Below, one piece after another: positions 22,451 to 32,323 of a stretch of DNA of 59,844 nt. The stretch lies in assembly GCA_000349905.1 (NCBI GenBank), contig KB722776.1:70000-129843 (forward strand), written 5' to 3'. Each line of letters begins with the position of its first letter. Position 1 is the stretch's first letter. Below the pieces are notes generated by a model. It worked only from the letters and a program-made list of their open reading frames with translations. It was not told the DNA's origin and made no database searches. The position numbers were made by a program, and so were the translations under genes. Source of the stretch: Volvariella volvacea V23. Its lineage: Eukaryota; Basidiomycota; Agaricomycetes; Agaricales; Pluteaceae.

Positions 22451-23947
22451 CTACAGGGGACCATGATAATGACTATCTTTCCCTAATAAATACACCCTGT
22501 TGGCAGCTACAAGCTCTTTTGGTCTATCTCCCGGCACAACCAACGATTGTACAACCTCCCTCACCGACGTCTCGAGTTGTTTAGATGCCCTAGGAAGACC
22601 TCTTACAACGGTCCTAGGGATACTGGGCACAAATATCTCCAACTGCTGCAATGTCCGAATTCCCTGCACACCGTTCAAGATAGCTTGGTAGTTGGCTTTC
22701 ATAGATGCGATGCGGTTCAATGCACGATCCCGAGGGCTAAGTGGAGGTGGGTGAATGTGAAGGTATCCGAGACGTAGGAATAGTGGGAAGACCAGCACCC
22801 AACTACCTGGGTCATAACACCATCCTTCAATTGCCCCATCTATCGGGTGCACTCGAAGATATAGCTTTGTTAGAGTGGGAGCGTGCTTGGGAAGGACCTG
22901 GTTGAAAAACGCGTGATTCATCTTATTGGACGTCGCTTTAATCCTTCGAATGTCGAGTTCTTGTAGACCGGAGAAAGACATGAGGTAGTCTATGAGGGCG
23001 TCTGTGACCTCGTTACAACACAAGGATATCAGCGCTACACCGGCCCCTTTAAGCGCATCCCACAGGGAAATTCCAGAGCTTGAATCGCTCGAGGGGTGGA
23101 AGACATTGAGGTGCCGGAGGCTTCTGAGGTTATCAAGATTGAGTCTATCCAGATCTATGTCAGGACCCGATGCGAACCCAGGAAATTCCAACCCTTGGAG
23201 TGTCCGTAGGTAAGGTACGAGTGCGTCAGGTTTAACGCGCCAGGTTCTGCAGCCAAGATCAAGGGAGAGGTGGCGTAGGGTCCCAGAACACTTTCGAATC
23301 AAGGCATACATGTCAACGGTGGTGGATTCCGCAACGCAGCAGCTCTGCCCGTTGCGAAAATAGGCAATCTCCTCGTCAACCTCTTCACAGTTACGAATCG
23401 CATACATAAGCGGATTTCGACCGATTGTTAAGCACTCCAGGCCAGACACCATAAGTAAGGCTTTTGGAAGTGGATTGTGACGTGAGGGTGGTCGCACAAT
23501 GAGCGATTTGATGGTTCTGCCCTGAGGGCGTACTAGGCAGGATGATATTCGTTCTAGCCACGTATGCAGTACCTTCATGCCATTCTCGTTGTCATGCAAC
23601 TCCCAGTTCAGCTCCAGTGAATCGAGTGAATGTAAACGAGAAAGGTTTCCCCATAAACCTGGAACCAAGTCCACTGAAAGATAGTCTGAGACATATTGAT
23701 CGTTTATCGTAATGGAGACGTGGCGGGTGTGCTCATGTATCCCATGAAGTTGTGTATCCGTTGTCAAGGAATAGTAGGCGTTAGGGTAGGTGAAGGACAG
23801 ATGAACTCCCTGAAGGGCCCGAGGCGAAAAGATGTCGTTGGCGAAGCGGCAGATGGAACGTAGGTTGAGCAACGACGAGATAGGCAGATGTTCGCCGATT
23901 GTGAGGAGAACATCGTATGGGAGATCGAGAAGCTGGAGGAGCGCCAT
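22451..23947 (-). CDS. F-box protein with Leu-rich C-terminal region
   Basis: A 498-aa single-exon protein. The F-box is at the very N-terminus (about residues 5-45, LLDLPYDVLLTIGEHLPISSLLNLRSICRF), without the basic coiled stretch that precedes it in the other F-box copies here. The remainder is Leu-rich with LRR-like phrases (RSLRHLNVFHP, SGLQELDIRRIK). It belongs to a different F-box subfamily from its neighbours. Its start is 70 bp from the plus-strand gene at 24018, so the two share a very short promoter region. It is likely an SCF adaptor; the substrate is unknown. Confidence 0.75.
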   Translation of the reverse strand: MALLQLLDLPYDVLLTIGEHLPISSLLNLRSICRFANDIFSPRALQGVHLSFTYPNAYYSLTTDTQLHGIHEHTRHVSITINDQYVSDYLSVDLVPGLWGNLSRLHSLDSLELNWELHDNENGMKVLHTWLERISSCLVRPQGRTIKSLIVRPPSRHNPLPKALLMVSGLECLTIGRNPLMYAIRNCEEVDEEIAYFRNGQSCCVAESTTVDMYALIRKCSGTLRHLSLDLGCRTWRVKPDALVPYLRTLQGLEFPGFASGPDIDLDRLNLDNLRSLRHLNVFHPSSDSSSGISLWDALKGAGVALISLCCNEVTDALIDYLMSFSGLQELDIRRIKATSNKMNHAFFNQVLPKHAPTLTKLYLRVHPIDGAIEGWCYDPGSWVLVFPLFLRLGYLHIHPPPLSPRDRALNRIASMKANYQAILNGVQGIRTLQQLEIFVPSIPRTVVRGLPRASKQLETSVREVVQSLVVPGDRPKELVAANRVYLLGKDSHYHGPL

Positions 23948-23969
23948 TTAGTGTTGTGGGGGCCACTCA

Positions 23970-24003
23970 GAAGAAAACCGGAGTCCGAAGAAAACCGGAG
24001 TCC
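23970..24003. repeat. Perfect 17-bp tandem duplication in a divergent promoter
   Basis: GAAGAAAACCGGAGTCC occurs twice head to tail with no spacer, in the 70-124 bp between two divergent F-box genes. It could be a duplicated regulatory site or simple replication slippage. Confidence 0.7.
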
Positions 24004-24017
24004 ACACTTTAAATTCG

Positions 24018-25685
24018 GTGTCCGATTCAAAAAGTTCCGAATTCCGTCCCAACTCGTTTCCAACTTCGACCATGCCTTCCCCTCATCTTGAAGCCGCAAT
24101 CTCGCGCATCGATGAAGAGATCGTCGAACTGGAAAAACAAATAATCTCGCTCAAGCGTTGCAGGAATGCACTGATGCCTCTTTTGACACTTCCACCAGAG
24201 CTCGTCATCAGGATTATAACTGGTCTCTTAAAAGAAGCCCTAATGGAGGGAAGGAAGCGCCACCGTAAGCACAAGTGCTTCAGCTGGCTCTCTGCAACTC
24301 AATTCTGCGCATATTGGAGGGAGATTGCGTTAGGTTGTTCGGGGTTGTGGGGTGAGATTTGGTTCATACACCTACCATTTCTCAAACTATACGTCGAGCG
24401 CACCAATGGTCAGTTATTGGATATAGATGCATCCGGAGTTACGTTTGAACTTAGCCATGAAAGCGAGATGTTTCAAGTCCTCATTGATAACATGCACAGA
24501 GTCCGCTCTTTGCGCCTACCAATGGGCGACACGGGATACTGGACGCAGTTGCAGGGTATATCCGCTCCTAAATTGGAGGAATTGGAGTTATGGAGCCACT
24601 CGACAATATTCGGGAAGATCCCACCAACGTCAATTGGTGCTGGCACACTGCCAAACCTGCGGAGACTCAAACTATCATCAATTCCGAGAGACATCTGGGG
24701 ATTCTTTCTTCCTTCAAACCTGCCATCTATTACCGACCTCATCCTTTCCAGCATCTGCCTTGACGACCAACTGGAAATGTTATCTCGCTTCACGGCTATT
24801 CGACGCCTATCGGTAAAATATACTTACGAGCCCCACACAAGCCGATCGCTCAGGGTGGCAATGCCTCAACTCGAATATCTTGAACTTTGTGGTTATTCTT
24901 GGGCCTTATTCGACCACTTGGAAATGCCTTCGATACGGCAGATGGTTGTTTATTGGGACACGAAATTCAGCGACTCTAGAAGTATCGCAACAGTTACCTC
25001 GAAGTTTGTGCAGTGCTTGAACCTGATCCGTACCCACACACCTGGTCACTTGGCCTTGAAGACTAGCAGAAAAGCGGTAACTCTCTCGGTTATCGATCGG
25101 ACGGGTAATAACGTCCTCGTATTCCATGCTGTTCATTCTTTGGGGTGCTCCGCAGAGCCCACTGCCCGCTTTTTTGGTGGTCTTGTTCAACTAGCGCAAA
25201 CCATAGACATGAGCTTCCAATTTATCGATATTGCTATTGGGAAGGGTGGCTGTTCAAGTGGCGTCCACTCACTTTCCCACTCCTTCCGAAGCCACCCCCA
25301 CATTTCCACTATTCGTATCAGCGATGTGTGGTTCTTCCCCGACCTCTTCTTGTTCTCCAATCCAGATAGCTCGACGTGCGGTATGGGCAATACTAAGAAT
25401 TTGTGCAACTGTTGCCACTGTCACGAGGCACAGGTCTCTGCCTTTCCCGGTCTGAGGACCCTTATTCTGGACGATATCTGTAAGTGGGGTGTGCTTTCTC
25501 TGCTGAGTAGCGCAGAAGGGCGCCTGTCATGGCTCAGGGAGTCGGCAAGGTGGCTAAAGGAACGGAAGGAGAGGGGATTAGAATTGGACACCATGATACT
25601 ACGATTCACAGGCGGAGTTATCGAGGAAACGGAGTTGGACGAGTTGCGCAGGGTTGTTACTCACCTCGTTGTAAAGGTGGCCTAG
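24018..25685 (+). CDS. F-box/LRR protein, intact single exon
   Basis: The frame encodes 555 aa from the first ATG. The second Met (24072, MPSPHLEAAISRIDEEI) fits the family better, giving 537 aa. A helical segment (IVELEKQIISLKRCRNALMPL) leads into the F-box at about 57-120 (LPPELVIRIITGLL...WREIALGCSGLW). Leu-rich repeats follow, then a cluster of Cys/His (CNCCHCHEAQVSAFPGL) at about 462-478, and LEDDI-type repeats at the end. The Cys cluster is shared with the broken copy at 30736-31970. It is a likely SCF substrate adaptor. Divergent from the F-box gene at 22451-23947. Confidence 0.78.
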   Translation: MSDSKSSEFRPNSFPTSTMPSPHLEAAISRIDEEIVELEKQIISLKRCRNALMPLLTLPPELVIRIITGLLKEALMEGRKRHRKHKCFSWLSATQFCAYWREIALGCSGLWGEIWFIHLPFLKLYVERTNGQLLDIDASGVTFELSHESEMFQVLIDNMHRVRSLRLPMGDTGYWTQLQGISAPKLEELELWSHSTIFGKIPPTSIGAGTLPNLRRLKLSSIPRDIWGFFLPSNLPSITDLILSSICLDDQLEMLSRFTAIRRLSVKYTYEPHTSRSLRVAMPQLEYLELCGYSWALFDHLEMPSIRQMVVYWDTKFSDSRSIATVTSKFVQCLNLIRTHTPGHLALKTSRKAVTLSVIDRTGNNVLVFHAVHSLGCSAEPTARFFGGLVQLAQTIDMSFQFIDIAIGKGGCSSGVHSLSHSFRSHPHISTIRISDVWFFPDLFLFSNPDSSTCGMGNTKNLCNCCHCHEAQVSAFPGLRTLILDDICKWGVLSLLSSAEGRLSWLRESARWLKERKERGLELDTMILRFTGGVIEETELDELRRVVTHLVVKVA

Positions 25686-25989
25686 GAAATCAATCCCTTT
25701 CTGTCGACTGGTACGGATGATACGGTTTTGCGATTTTGATCTCACTGCTCACTCGATACCTTACTTTAGGTTATGCCTTTCTGGTTTTGTTTGTAGTATT
25801 GCATCTACGAATCATAGTCTGCCTGGTCGTTTACAACGCTAAACTGATACGACATTTGATATTGGGCTTAGTTGAATCCGAAGTGACAATTTTTATATAT
25901 ACACAGGCGATAGAGCATGAAATAGGATGAGTACATCATCACTACCAATTAACGCTACAATAATACACACGTTATGGAATATAGCTAAA

Positions 25990-27569
25990 TCATTCGCATG
26001 TTCTGGTCCTGTACATCTTGTCAACGACGAATGGTGATGGCATATACAGCATCAAGAATAATGTTGGAACGGGGAAAATGGACCTGTTGGGACAGGATAA
26101 AATTAGCTCCTTGCACGAAGGATCGCTAATGACGATATCCAGCACTGATTGAGATGTTGGTATTCTATTTTTTAGCTGCCTAATGCCTGAATACGGATTC
26201 AGGCTCTCGTCTTTAGAAATCACTGCATTAGCGTGAGAGAGAAAGAAATTGGTGAGTGTTCTTGCGATAGTTAACCGTTCGATCTTGGAGGGGGCGTAAG
26301 AGAGGAGATGTGGCACGACGCTTGCACACAGACTGTCCTCGATCCCACGTAGATCGAGATTCATTAAATGTTGAAGCGGAAGTTCTTGGATGAGCGATAG
26401 AAAGGATTTTAATAGGGATCCACCAGAAGGCATTCTATTGAAATTCAACTTGAGCCACTCATTTCTGATATGCAGGGTGAGTTGTCCGAATTTCATCCGA
26501 TGTTGTAGGGACGTGCTATATATCTTGGGAGGGGCTTCAAATAACGATGCTGTTGGCTGTCTAAAGTGATTTGCCATGTTGAGGAATAGCTGCACATGTT
26601 TTTCAAAGCCCTGGCTTTCAATTTGCTTGCTCGCTGTGCTGTTATGAGTAATATTGACGCTGGTAGAGGATGGAAATGACGCAAGTAGTTGGACAAGGAG
26701 AGGCTATCAGATTGCAAAGAAAGCTCCTGGAGTCTGGGAAGCATAATATTCGAGCAAGGGTTTAAGTCGACAATGTAGAAACCTATGAGGGAGTTTTCGT
26801 AGGCAAGGTAATGCAGAGAGGGTGTCGTATAGTTGTTATGAAGCAACGGGTTTATGATGCCGGACGATGACCAGCGACGTAATTTGGTGATGGAACATTT
26901 CTGGCATCCATGTAAATTTGCATTCGTGAAGTTCCATGGCCAGTGTATTAAATTGGAGCCCAGCAGGGATACTAGGAGTTGAATCGAGATCGTGATAACG
27001 GTCGAACCCCATTGAGAGATGATAAAGGGAGGTCAATTGTGGAACACTTGTTGCCTACTCCATTGTCTCGACGCTTGAATCGACATAAATCGACCTGACA
27101 CGAGACAGTTGCTCGGGGAAGATAATCTCGAGTACATCATCAGGGGAATCACTGTAATGATAGGCGATTCAGATATCCAGTGGAAGATATTTTGAACGAC
27201 GGAAGAATTCCTGAATTAAATCTCTCCGGGCTGGAGCATAGATGCGTGTCCAGCGACAAGGTTCAGCTAGCGGCACCTCTCTGAGATATGGCGCCACATG
27301 GGTCACTGTAATCCACTGGTAGGGCTCGAACAGATGGTAGGACGATATCTTATTTGAGTCGTACTGCACTGAGAGTATGTAGAACGATATGACACGACAA
27401 TGCACTTTGGAGGGAGCTGAGAGAGGAGGGGCGCAAGCATGTTGCGACGCAGACGGAGCATGAGATTATCCGTGGATTTTGACTTGAATATGGCACCCTT
27501 TGTAGTACTGGCAATAAGCAAATCAATCCGAGCTTGTCCGAGGGCCCAGGATGTCCTTGAGGGAGCCAT
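25990..27569 (-). pseudogene. Decayed F-box/LRR paralogue
   Basis: Pieces of the subgroup represented by the intact copy at 28537-30168 occur in order but in different frames. They are MAPSRTSWALGQARIDLLI and the basic RRNMLAPLLSQLPP (27569-27400), the second half of the F-box (ITVTHVAPYLREVPLAEP, to 27169), LRR pieces (27036-26493), and a C-terminal block (26595-25990) ending MPSPFVVDKM. The intact relative reads SIRHQMKYGRFVLYVGNNW where this has SLQHRMKFGQLTLHIRNEW. Several indels and stops break it. Confidence 0.75.
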
Positions 27570-28536
27570 GTTGCGTTGACTAGTGCAGGTAGGATTGGGA
27601 GGGTAGAACGCTTCGCAAAATCATCATATGAGCTGAAGGAGACACAGCACCACAGCGCTGTGCTGCCTTGGAGAAAAAATTCATTGCGTCCAAACCCACG
27701 TGTCCAGTTGTCGTTTGCTCTACAAGCATGACGTGCATTGAAGTTTGACCTGTTTACGCCTTGAAGGACGGAATGATAGATTGCTAAATCACCGGGAATA
27801 AGGACTCACCAGACCACTCAATGCAAAATCGCTAAGGCGTTTATTGAAAGTTCCTTAACGCCGATTCAACGTATAATTACATGAAGGGTGAGCAACCAAA
27901 CGTGAAAAAATTCAACTTGGCTCGGAGGGGATTTCCTTCCGCATCGAAGCCAAACAAGTATCAACTTGCGCCTTGCCAACTACAGCCGTCTGTACCGCCA
28001 TCCTCAGAGGGTTGTGCTCGTTAAAATCGAAATTGACATACAAATCCTCATCCTAGGAACATTATTAATTGTCCTCCTGTATCAATCCTTCCTTCGGAGC
28101 TCATCCGTAACATTCATCAATATTAATGTATGGACGGTGCCATAGCACCAGAAGCCTAGTCCGCCGGATTCTGGCCACCTGATCCTGTGCTTATTGCAGG
28201 GGTCTTGCACTAAATTACTCGGTAGTATTGTCCAACGTCGCAATTTCAAGTCTAGTGCTGTTTGGACTCCCCTTTGAAGGTTCCAAAATCAGCAGAGGTT
28301 GACATGAGGTGACGTTCCGTCGGCAAGCTCGAATGTCAAAAACAGGACTTTTCTTGCCGTCCTAAATATGTATGAAGCTTGCTTAGTGTGCATGCATTCC
28401 ACTGAAGTCAGACTTTTGGTTACAGAGCACCCCCACCGCTCAATTGAGGGCTCTCAGATGTATTTGGTTGGGAAAAACCATCATCGCCCAGCGAGAAATA
28501 TGTTACAAGATACGTTACATTCTTGTAAAAACTGGG
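27570..28536. other. Intergenic between two F-box copies
   Basis: No gene is visible in about 970 bp. The part near 27570-27750 resembles the upstream region of the intact copy at 30169-30300 (both carry GCGCTGTGCTGCCTTGG or a near match), so the duplication unit included the promoter. Confidence 0.45.
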
Positions 28537-30168
28537 CTAGATCATTCGTATATCCTGATCCTGTACAAGTATTGACATTTTATCGACGACGAAGGGTGAG
28601 GGCATATGCAGTGTCAACGACAACATGGGAACAAAGATAGAAGGGGAAAATGGACCTGTAGGAATTGTGCGAATGGTGCTTGGAAAGGATGAGATGAGCT
28701 CTTTGCATGAAGGATTACTGGTAACAATATCCAGCACCGACAGAGACTCCCATGCTCCATTTTCCTGTCCCTCGACATCTGGAGACGGTCCAAGGACCTC
28801 GGCTTCAGAGATAAGCGTATTTGCGTGAGAGAGGAATGCATTGGTGAGTGTTCCTGTGATAGTCAATCGCTCGATCTTGGATGGGGCGTAAGAGAGGAGG
28901 TGTGGCATGATGCTGGCACAGAGACTGTCCTCGCTTCCACGTAAATCGAGATTCATCAAATGTTGAAGTGGAAGTATCTGGATGAGCGATAAAAGGACAT
29001 TCGATATTCGTGCATTAGATTGTATTGCCCTGAAATGCAACTTCAACCAATTGTTTCCGACATACAAGACGAACCGTCCATATTTCATTTGATGCCGAAT
29101 GGACAGACTGTATATCTTTGGAGGTGGTTCGGAATGAAGTGACGACGCTGGTAGTTTGGTAAGATGCTCTATTAGGTTGAGAAGTAGTTGCGTGGATTGT
29201 TCTGATTCTTGGGTCTGCAGGTTCCCGGTCGTTATGCCGTCATGGGTGATGCTGATACTGGCGCAAGATGGAAATGAGAGGGACGCGAAGAAGTCCCCGA
29301 GGAATGCAAGGCTGTTGTTGTCCTGTAAGGAGAGTTCTCGTAGCTGGGGAAGCGTAACTTTTGAGCAGGGCCAAGCTCCACTAATGCGCACACCCACGAG
29401 GCAAAGCTTTTGCAGGCGAGGTAGGGTGGACAGTATATCGTATAATTGTTGTGAGCTTGCGGGGCCCTTATTTCGAGCAATGACTAGCGACGTTATATGG
29501 GAATCAAACAACTCCGGTGTCCATGAGAAAGAGCAGTCATTGAATTCTATGTCCAGGGTATCAAGCTGGACCCGATGAGGGAAATGAGGAGGTGAATCTC
29601 GTTTGTAAGAGTAGTTGTACCTCAGCGAGATATGACGAAGGGAGGTCAACTGCGGAAAACACGAGGTCCATTCTGCCGGCTCAAATGGTTTCAAGAGAGA
29701 AAGCGATCTGACGCGAGGTAGCTCGTTGCAGACCGTTGTATTGAGTATATGTCCAGGGGAGTTAGTGTGGTGGTATCCTAGCCAGATATCGAGTGGAAGA
29801 AACTTTGAACGACGCAAGAATTCTTCAACTACACCGTCCCGAGCTGGGATACTGATACGTGTCCATAGAGAGGGCTCTGCTAAAGCTACATCTCTAAGGT
29901 ACGACGCCGCGTGAGTCACCTTAATCCACCGATAGAACATTGATCTAGTCGGGCCATCTTGGGATAAGAGCGTGTAGAAGGATATGATGCGGCAGATCAG
30001 CTCTGGTGGTAACTGAGCGACAATGGGAGCAAGCATGTTGCGACGCCGACGAAGGGTGGGGAGGTCGTCCACCGATTCTGGCTCGCGCATGACGCCCTTT
30101 TCGACACTGGCAATAATTTCATCTATTCGAGCTTGTTCGAGGGCCCAAGATGTTCTTGAAAGAGCCAT
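28537..30168 (-). CDS. F-box/LRR protein, intact single exon
   Basis: 543 aa from the ATG at 30168 (MALSRTSWALEQARIDEI). I chose this start because two relatives in the window begin the same way; the open frame itself extends to 30342. A basic segment (RRRRNMLAPIVAQ) precedes the F-box at about 50-110 (LPPELICRIISFYTLL...VTHAASYLRDVALAEPSLW). Irregular Leu-rich repeats follow. It ends in MPSPFVVDKMSILVQDQDIRMI, aligning with MSILVHDHDVR of the copy at 18917-20551. It is an expected SCF ubiquitin-ligase adaptor. It is the apparent intact sister of the pseudogene at 25990-27569. Confidence 0.8.
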   Translation of the reverse strand: MALSRTSWALEQARIDEIIASVEKGVMREPESVDDLPTLRRRRNMLAPIVAQLPPELICRIISFYTLLSQDGPTRSMFYRWIKVTHAASYLRDVALAEPSLWTRISIPARDGVVEEFLRRSKFLPLDIWLGYHHTNSPGHILNTTVCNELPRVRSLSLLKPFEPAEWTSCFPQLTSLRHISLRYNYSYKRDSPPHFPHRVQLDTLDIEFNDCSFSWTPELFDSHITSLVIARNKGPASSQQLYDILSTLPRLQKLCLVGVRISGAWPCSKVTLPQLRELSLQDNNSLAFLGDFFASLSFPSCASISITHDGITTGNLQTQESEQSTQLLLNLIEHLTKLPASSLHSEPPPKIYSLSIRHQMKYGRFVLYVGNNWLKLHFRAIQSNARISNVLLSLIQILPLQHLMNLDLRGSEDSLCASIMPHLLSYAPSKIERLTITGTLTNAFLSHANTLISEAEVLGPSPDVEGQENGAWESLSVLDIVTSNPSCKELISSFPSTIRTIPTGPFSPSIFVPMLSLTLHMPSPFVVDKMSILVQDQDIRMI

Positions 30169-30735
30169 TGCGCTACTCGGCGTAGAGGGTGCGGGAAGTT
30201 GGAGCGAAGCACGAAACTGCCATTTTGAGCGGAAGAGAATGTCACGCTGTGGCGCTGCGCTGCCTTGGAAGCAACATCCCCTGCACATAATCCACGTGCC
30301 GGGTTCACAATTGTACGCGACCCTGTCGTATGATCCTGCCACTGATGTCAGTTCACCACGATTAAATTAAAGGAATGAAGAAAAAGCTGCCTAGCGATTG
30401 TGAGCAAAGCTTTGCTCCACCAATCACGATTTTTGCCACTTTACCGCGCACTTTCTTCGACGTTCAGCGAGATGTAGCTTGATTATGCATCATTATATGA
30501 GAGCAGTGGTGGTGACTAGCTGGCCCGAGATCCAAGTCATACCAACGAATCACATACGGATTGTCCTGAATGTGGCTGTGCACAAATAGAAGTAGGACTC
30601 GATAGAACTCTGATCCAAAATGCACGAGATTTCTGCTTTTTGAGGACACGCGTAACTGGAGTGTATGCGGCATCTAATCAATGTCCACAAGAGAAGACAA
30701 GATGACAGTCAAGTGCCCGTAATCGAATCACGTAT
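30169..30735. other. Intergenic with a perfect 16-bp palindrome
   Basis: This is the upstream region of two divergent F-box copies, with no gene seen. GAGCAAAGCTTTGCTC at 30402-30417 is a perfect palindrome and could be a dimeric regulator site; nothing confirms that. Confidence 0.4.
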
Positions 30736-31970
30736 GTGAGGAGTTTATGTCAATTATCTCCAAGTTGTAATCCAACGGGCGCCAGGTGCCTTTGCCCTCC
30801 TACACTATGCCACCTTCACGAAACTCAAATCTCACATATCGAAGCGGAGATATCAGAAATGGAGGTGAAACTGGCCATCCTCAAACGTCGTAGGAATGCA
30901 CTGACGCCCCTTTCAACACTCTCTCCGGAGCTCATATATCAAGCCCCGTGGGACCTAACGTTATGCCAAAATGACGGACGCTGCAACTGAGATCATGCAG
31001 AAGAGAGCTTTCAGACTACCTCCTTCCCACACGTCTACCCTCCGTCACCGACCTCGACTTCCGCAACATCCGCCTTGGGAACAGCTAGATATATTAGCCC
31101 GTTGCGCATCCCCTCTGCAACTGTCAACAGAATGCTGCCCGGACGATTCAGATGGATTATCCGATCAGCACATCCCCATAGCATTACCTGGGCTCAAGTA
31201 CATCAGTTCTGTGACTTATCTTGGCCCGTATTCGACAAGTTAATACTACCCTCAGGACTTCGGATCGAAGCTGGTATGGAGATTTCTCCTGATGAGAGCG
31301 CTGCTAGAGTTATCCAAAGGTTTACGCAATGCCTCGACTTATGAATACACAGACGCACCATCACTTCGTGCTGGCGTACAATGATACGGGCCTAATCATC
31401 TTGGTCAAGAACCCGATGGGCAACACTATCACCAAATTCAACGTCTTTGGCACAAACGTGAACCCACCGGATCCGACTGATCATGTTCACTTTTTCGAAC
31501 GTCTTTTTGAACTTGTCCAAGCTCGGAATGTCCAGTTGCGGACCATTGACCTCGATGGTAACTACGAGGAACTCTCCGCAACCCATGTCATTTTCTACTC
31601 ATTCAGGAGCCACTCTCATGTCTCTAGCATTCGCATCTACGGCATCAAAAGGCTCCCCAACTTGCTTTCCTTCTGTGAGACGGACCATCCTGCAAATGGG
31701 CCAGACGAGTGCTATTGCCATCACTGCCTTAATATGCGCGAGACAGCCTACCCGGGCTTGCAGACCCTCATCTTGGAAGGCATAAACGAGAAGGATCAGA
31801 ACAATCTATTCGAGGGACAATCGGGCCGGGGCTTTTCTTGGTTCAAAGAGCTCCTTCTCTGGCTGGAAGGACGAAAGAACATAGGGCTAGGACCCAAAGT
31901 GGTCATTTTACGGTTCAAGCTGGATGCGGCCATGGAGGAATTCAACGAATGCGAAGAGTCGTCGACATAG
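30736..31970 (+). pseudogene. F-box/LRR pseudogene with an internal deletion
   Basis: It is related to the intact gene at 24018-25685. The N-terminal part (ISHIEAEISEMEVKLAILKRRRNALTPL, then LSPELIY) breaks off inside the F-box. A middle fragment in another frame covers 31075-31344. The C-terminal 213 codons (31329-31970) are open and include the Cys cluster (ECYCHHCLNMRETAYPGL) and SHSHVSSIRIYG, matching SHPHISTIRISD of the intact relative. Most of the F-box and early repeats are deleted, so it cannot work as an F-box protein, although the C-terminal frame could still be expressed. Confidence 0.75.
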
Positions 31971-32323
31971 TTGTAGAGTAGGAATAGGGGACCAGCATAC
32001 CCGATATGGACGCTGTTACCTGTACACATCTCGTGTCATGTCGAGTGTTGACGTAGTTGTCGCCATTGGCAGATCCCCGAGAGATGAAAGCCAATCAAGC
32101 AAATAGGGGTATGAAAATATGAGCATCGCAGACGTTGTTTGAATCAACCAGTCCACGCTCAGGGTATACATTATGCGTACACGTTCAGACGACACGAAAA
32201 ATTAACGCATTTACTGATAAGTGTAAGTTTGCAAGTCAGCCGAGAGAAAAGAAAACTCCGTTTATCAAACTAAACAAAAAAAAGGAAAAGATGAGCAGAC
32301 CAGGCGAGAGATGATTTGAGAAC
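31971..32323. other. Convergent intergenic region
   Basis: 353 bp, AT-rich, between convergent genes. No gene or structured element is seen. Confidence 0.4.
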
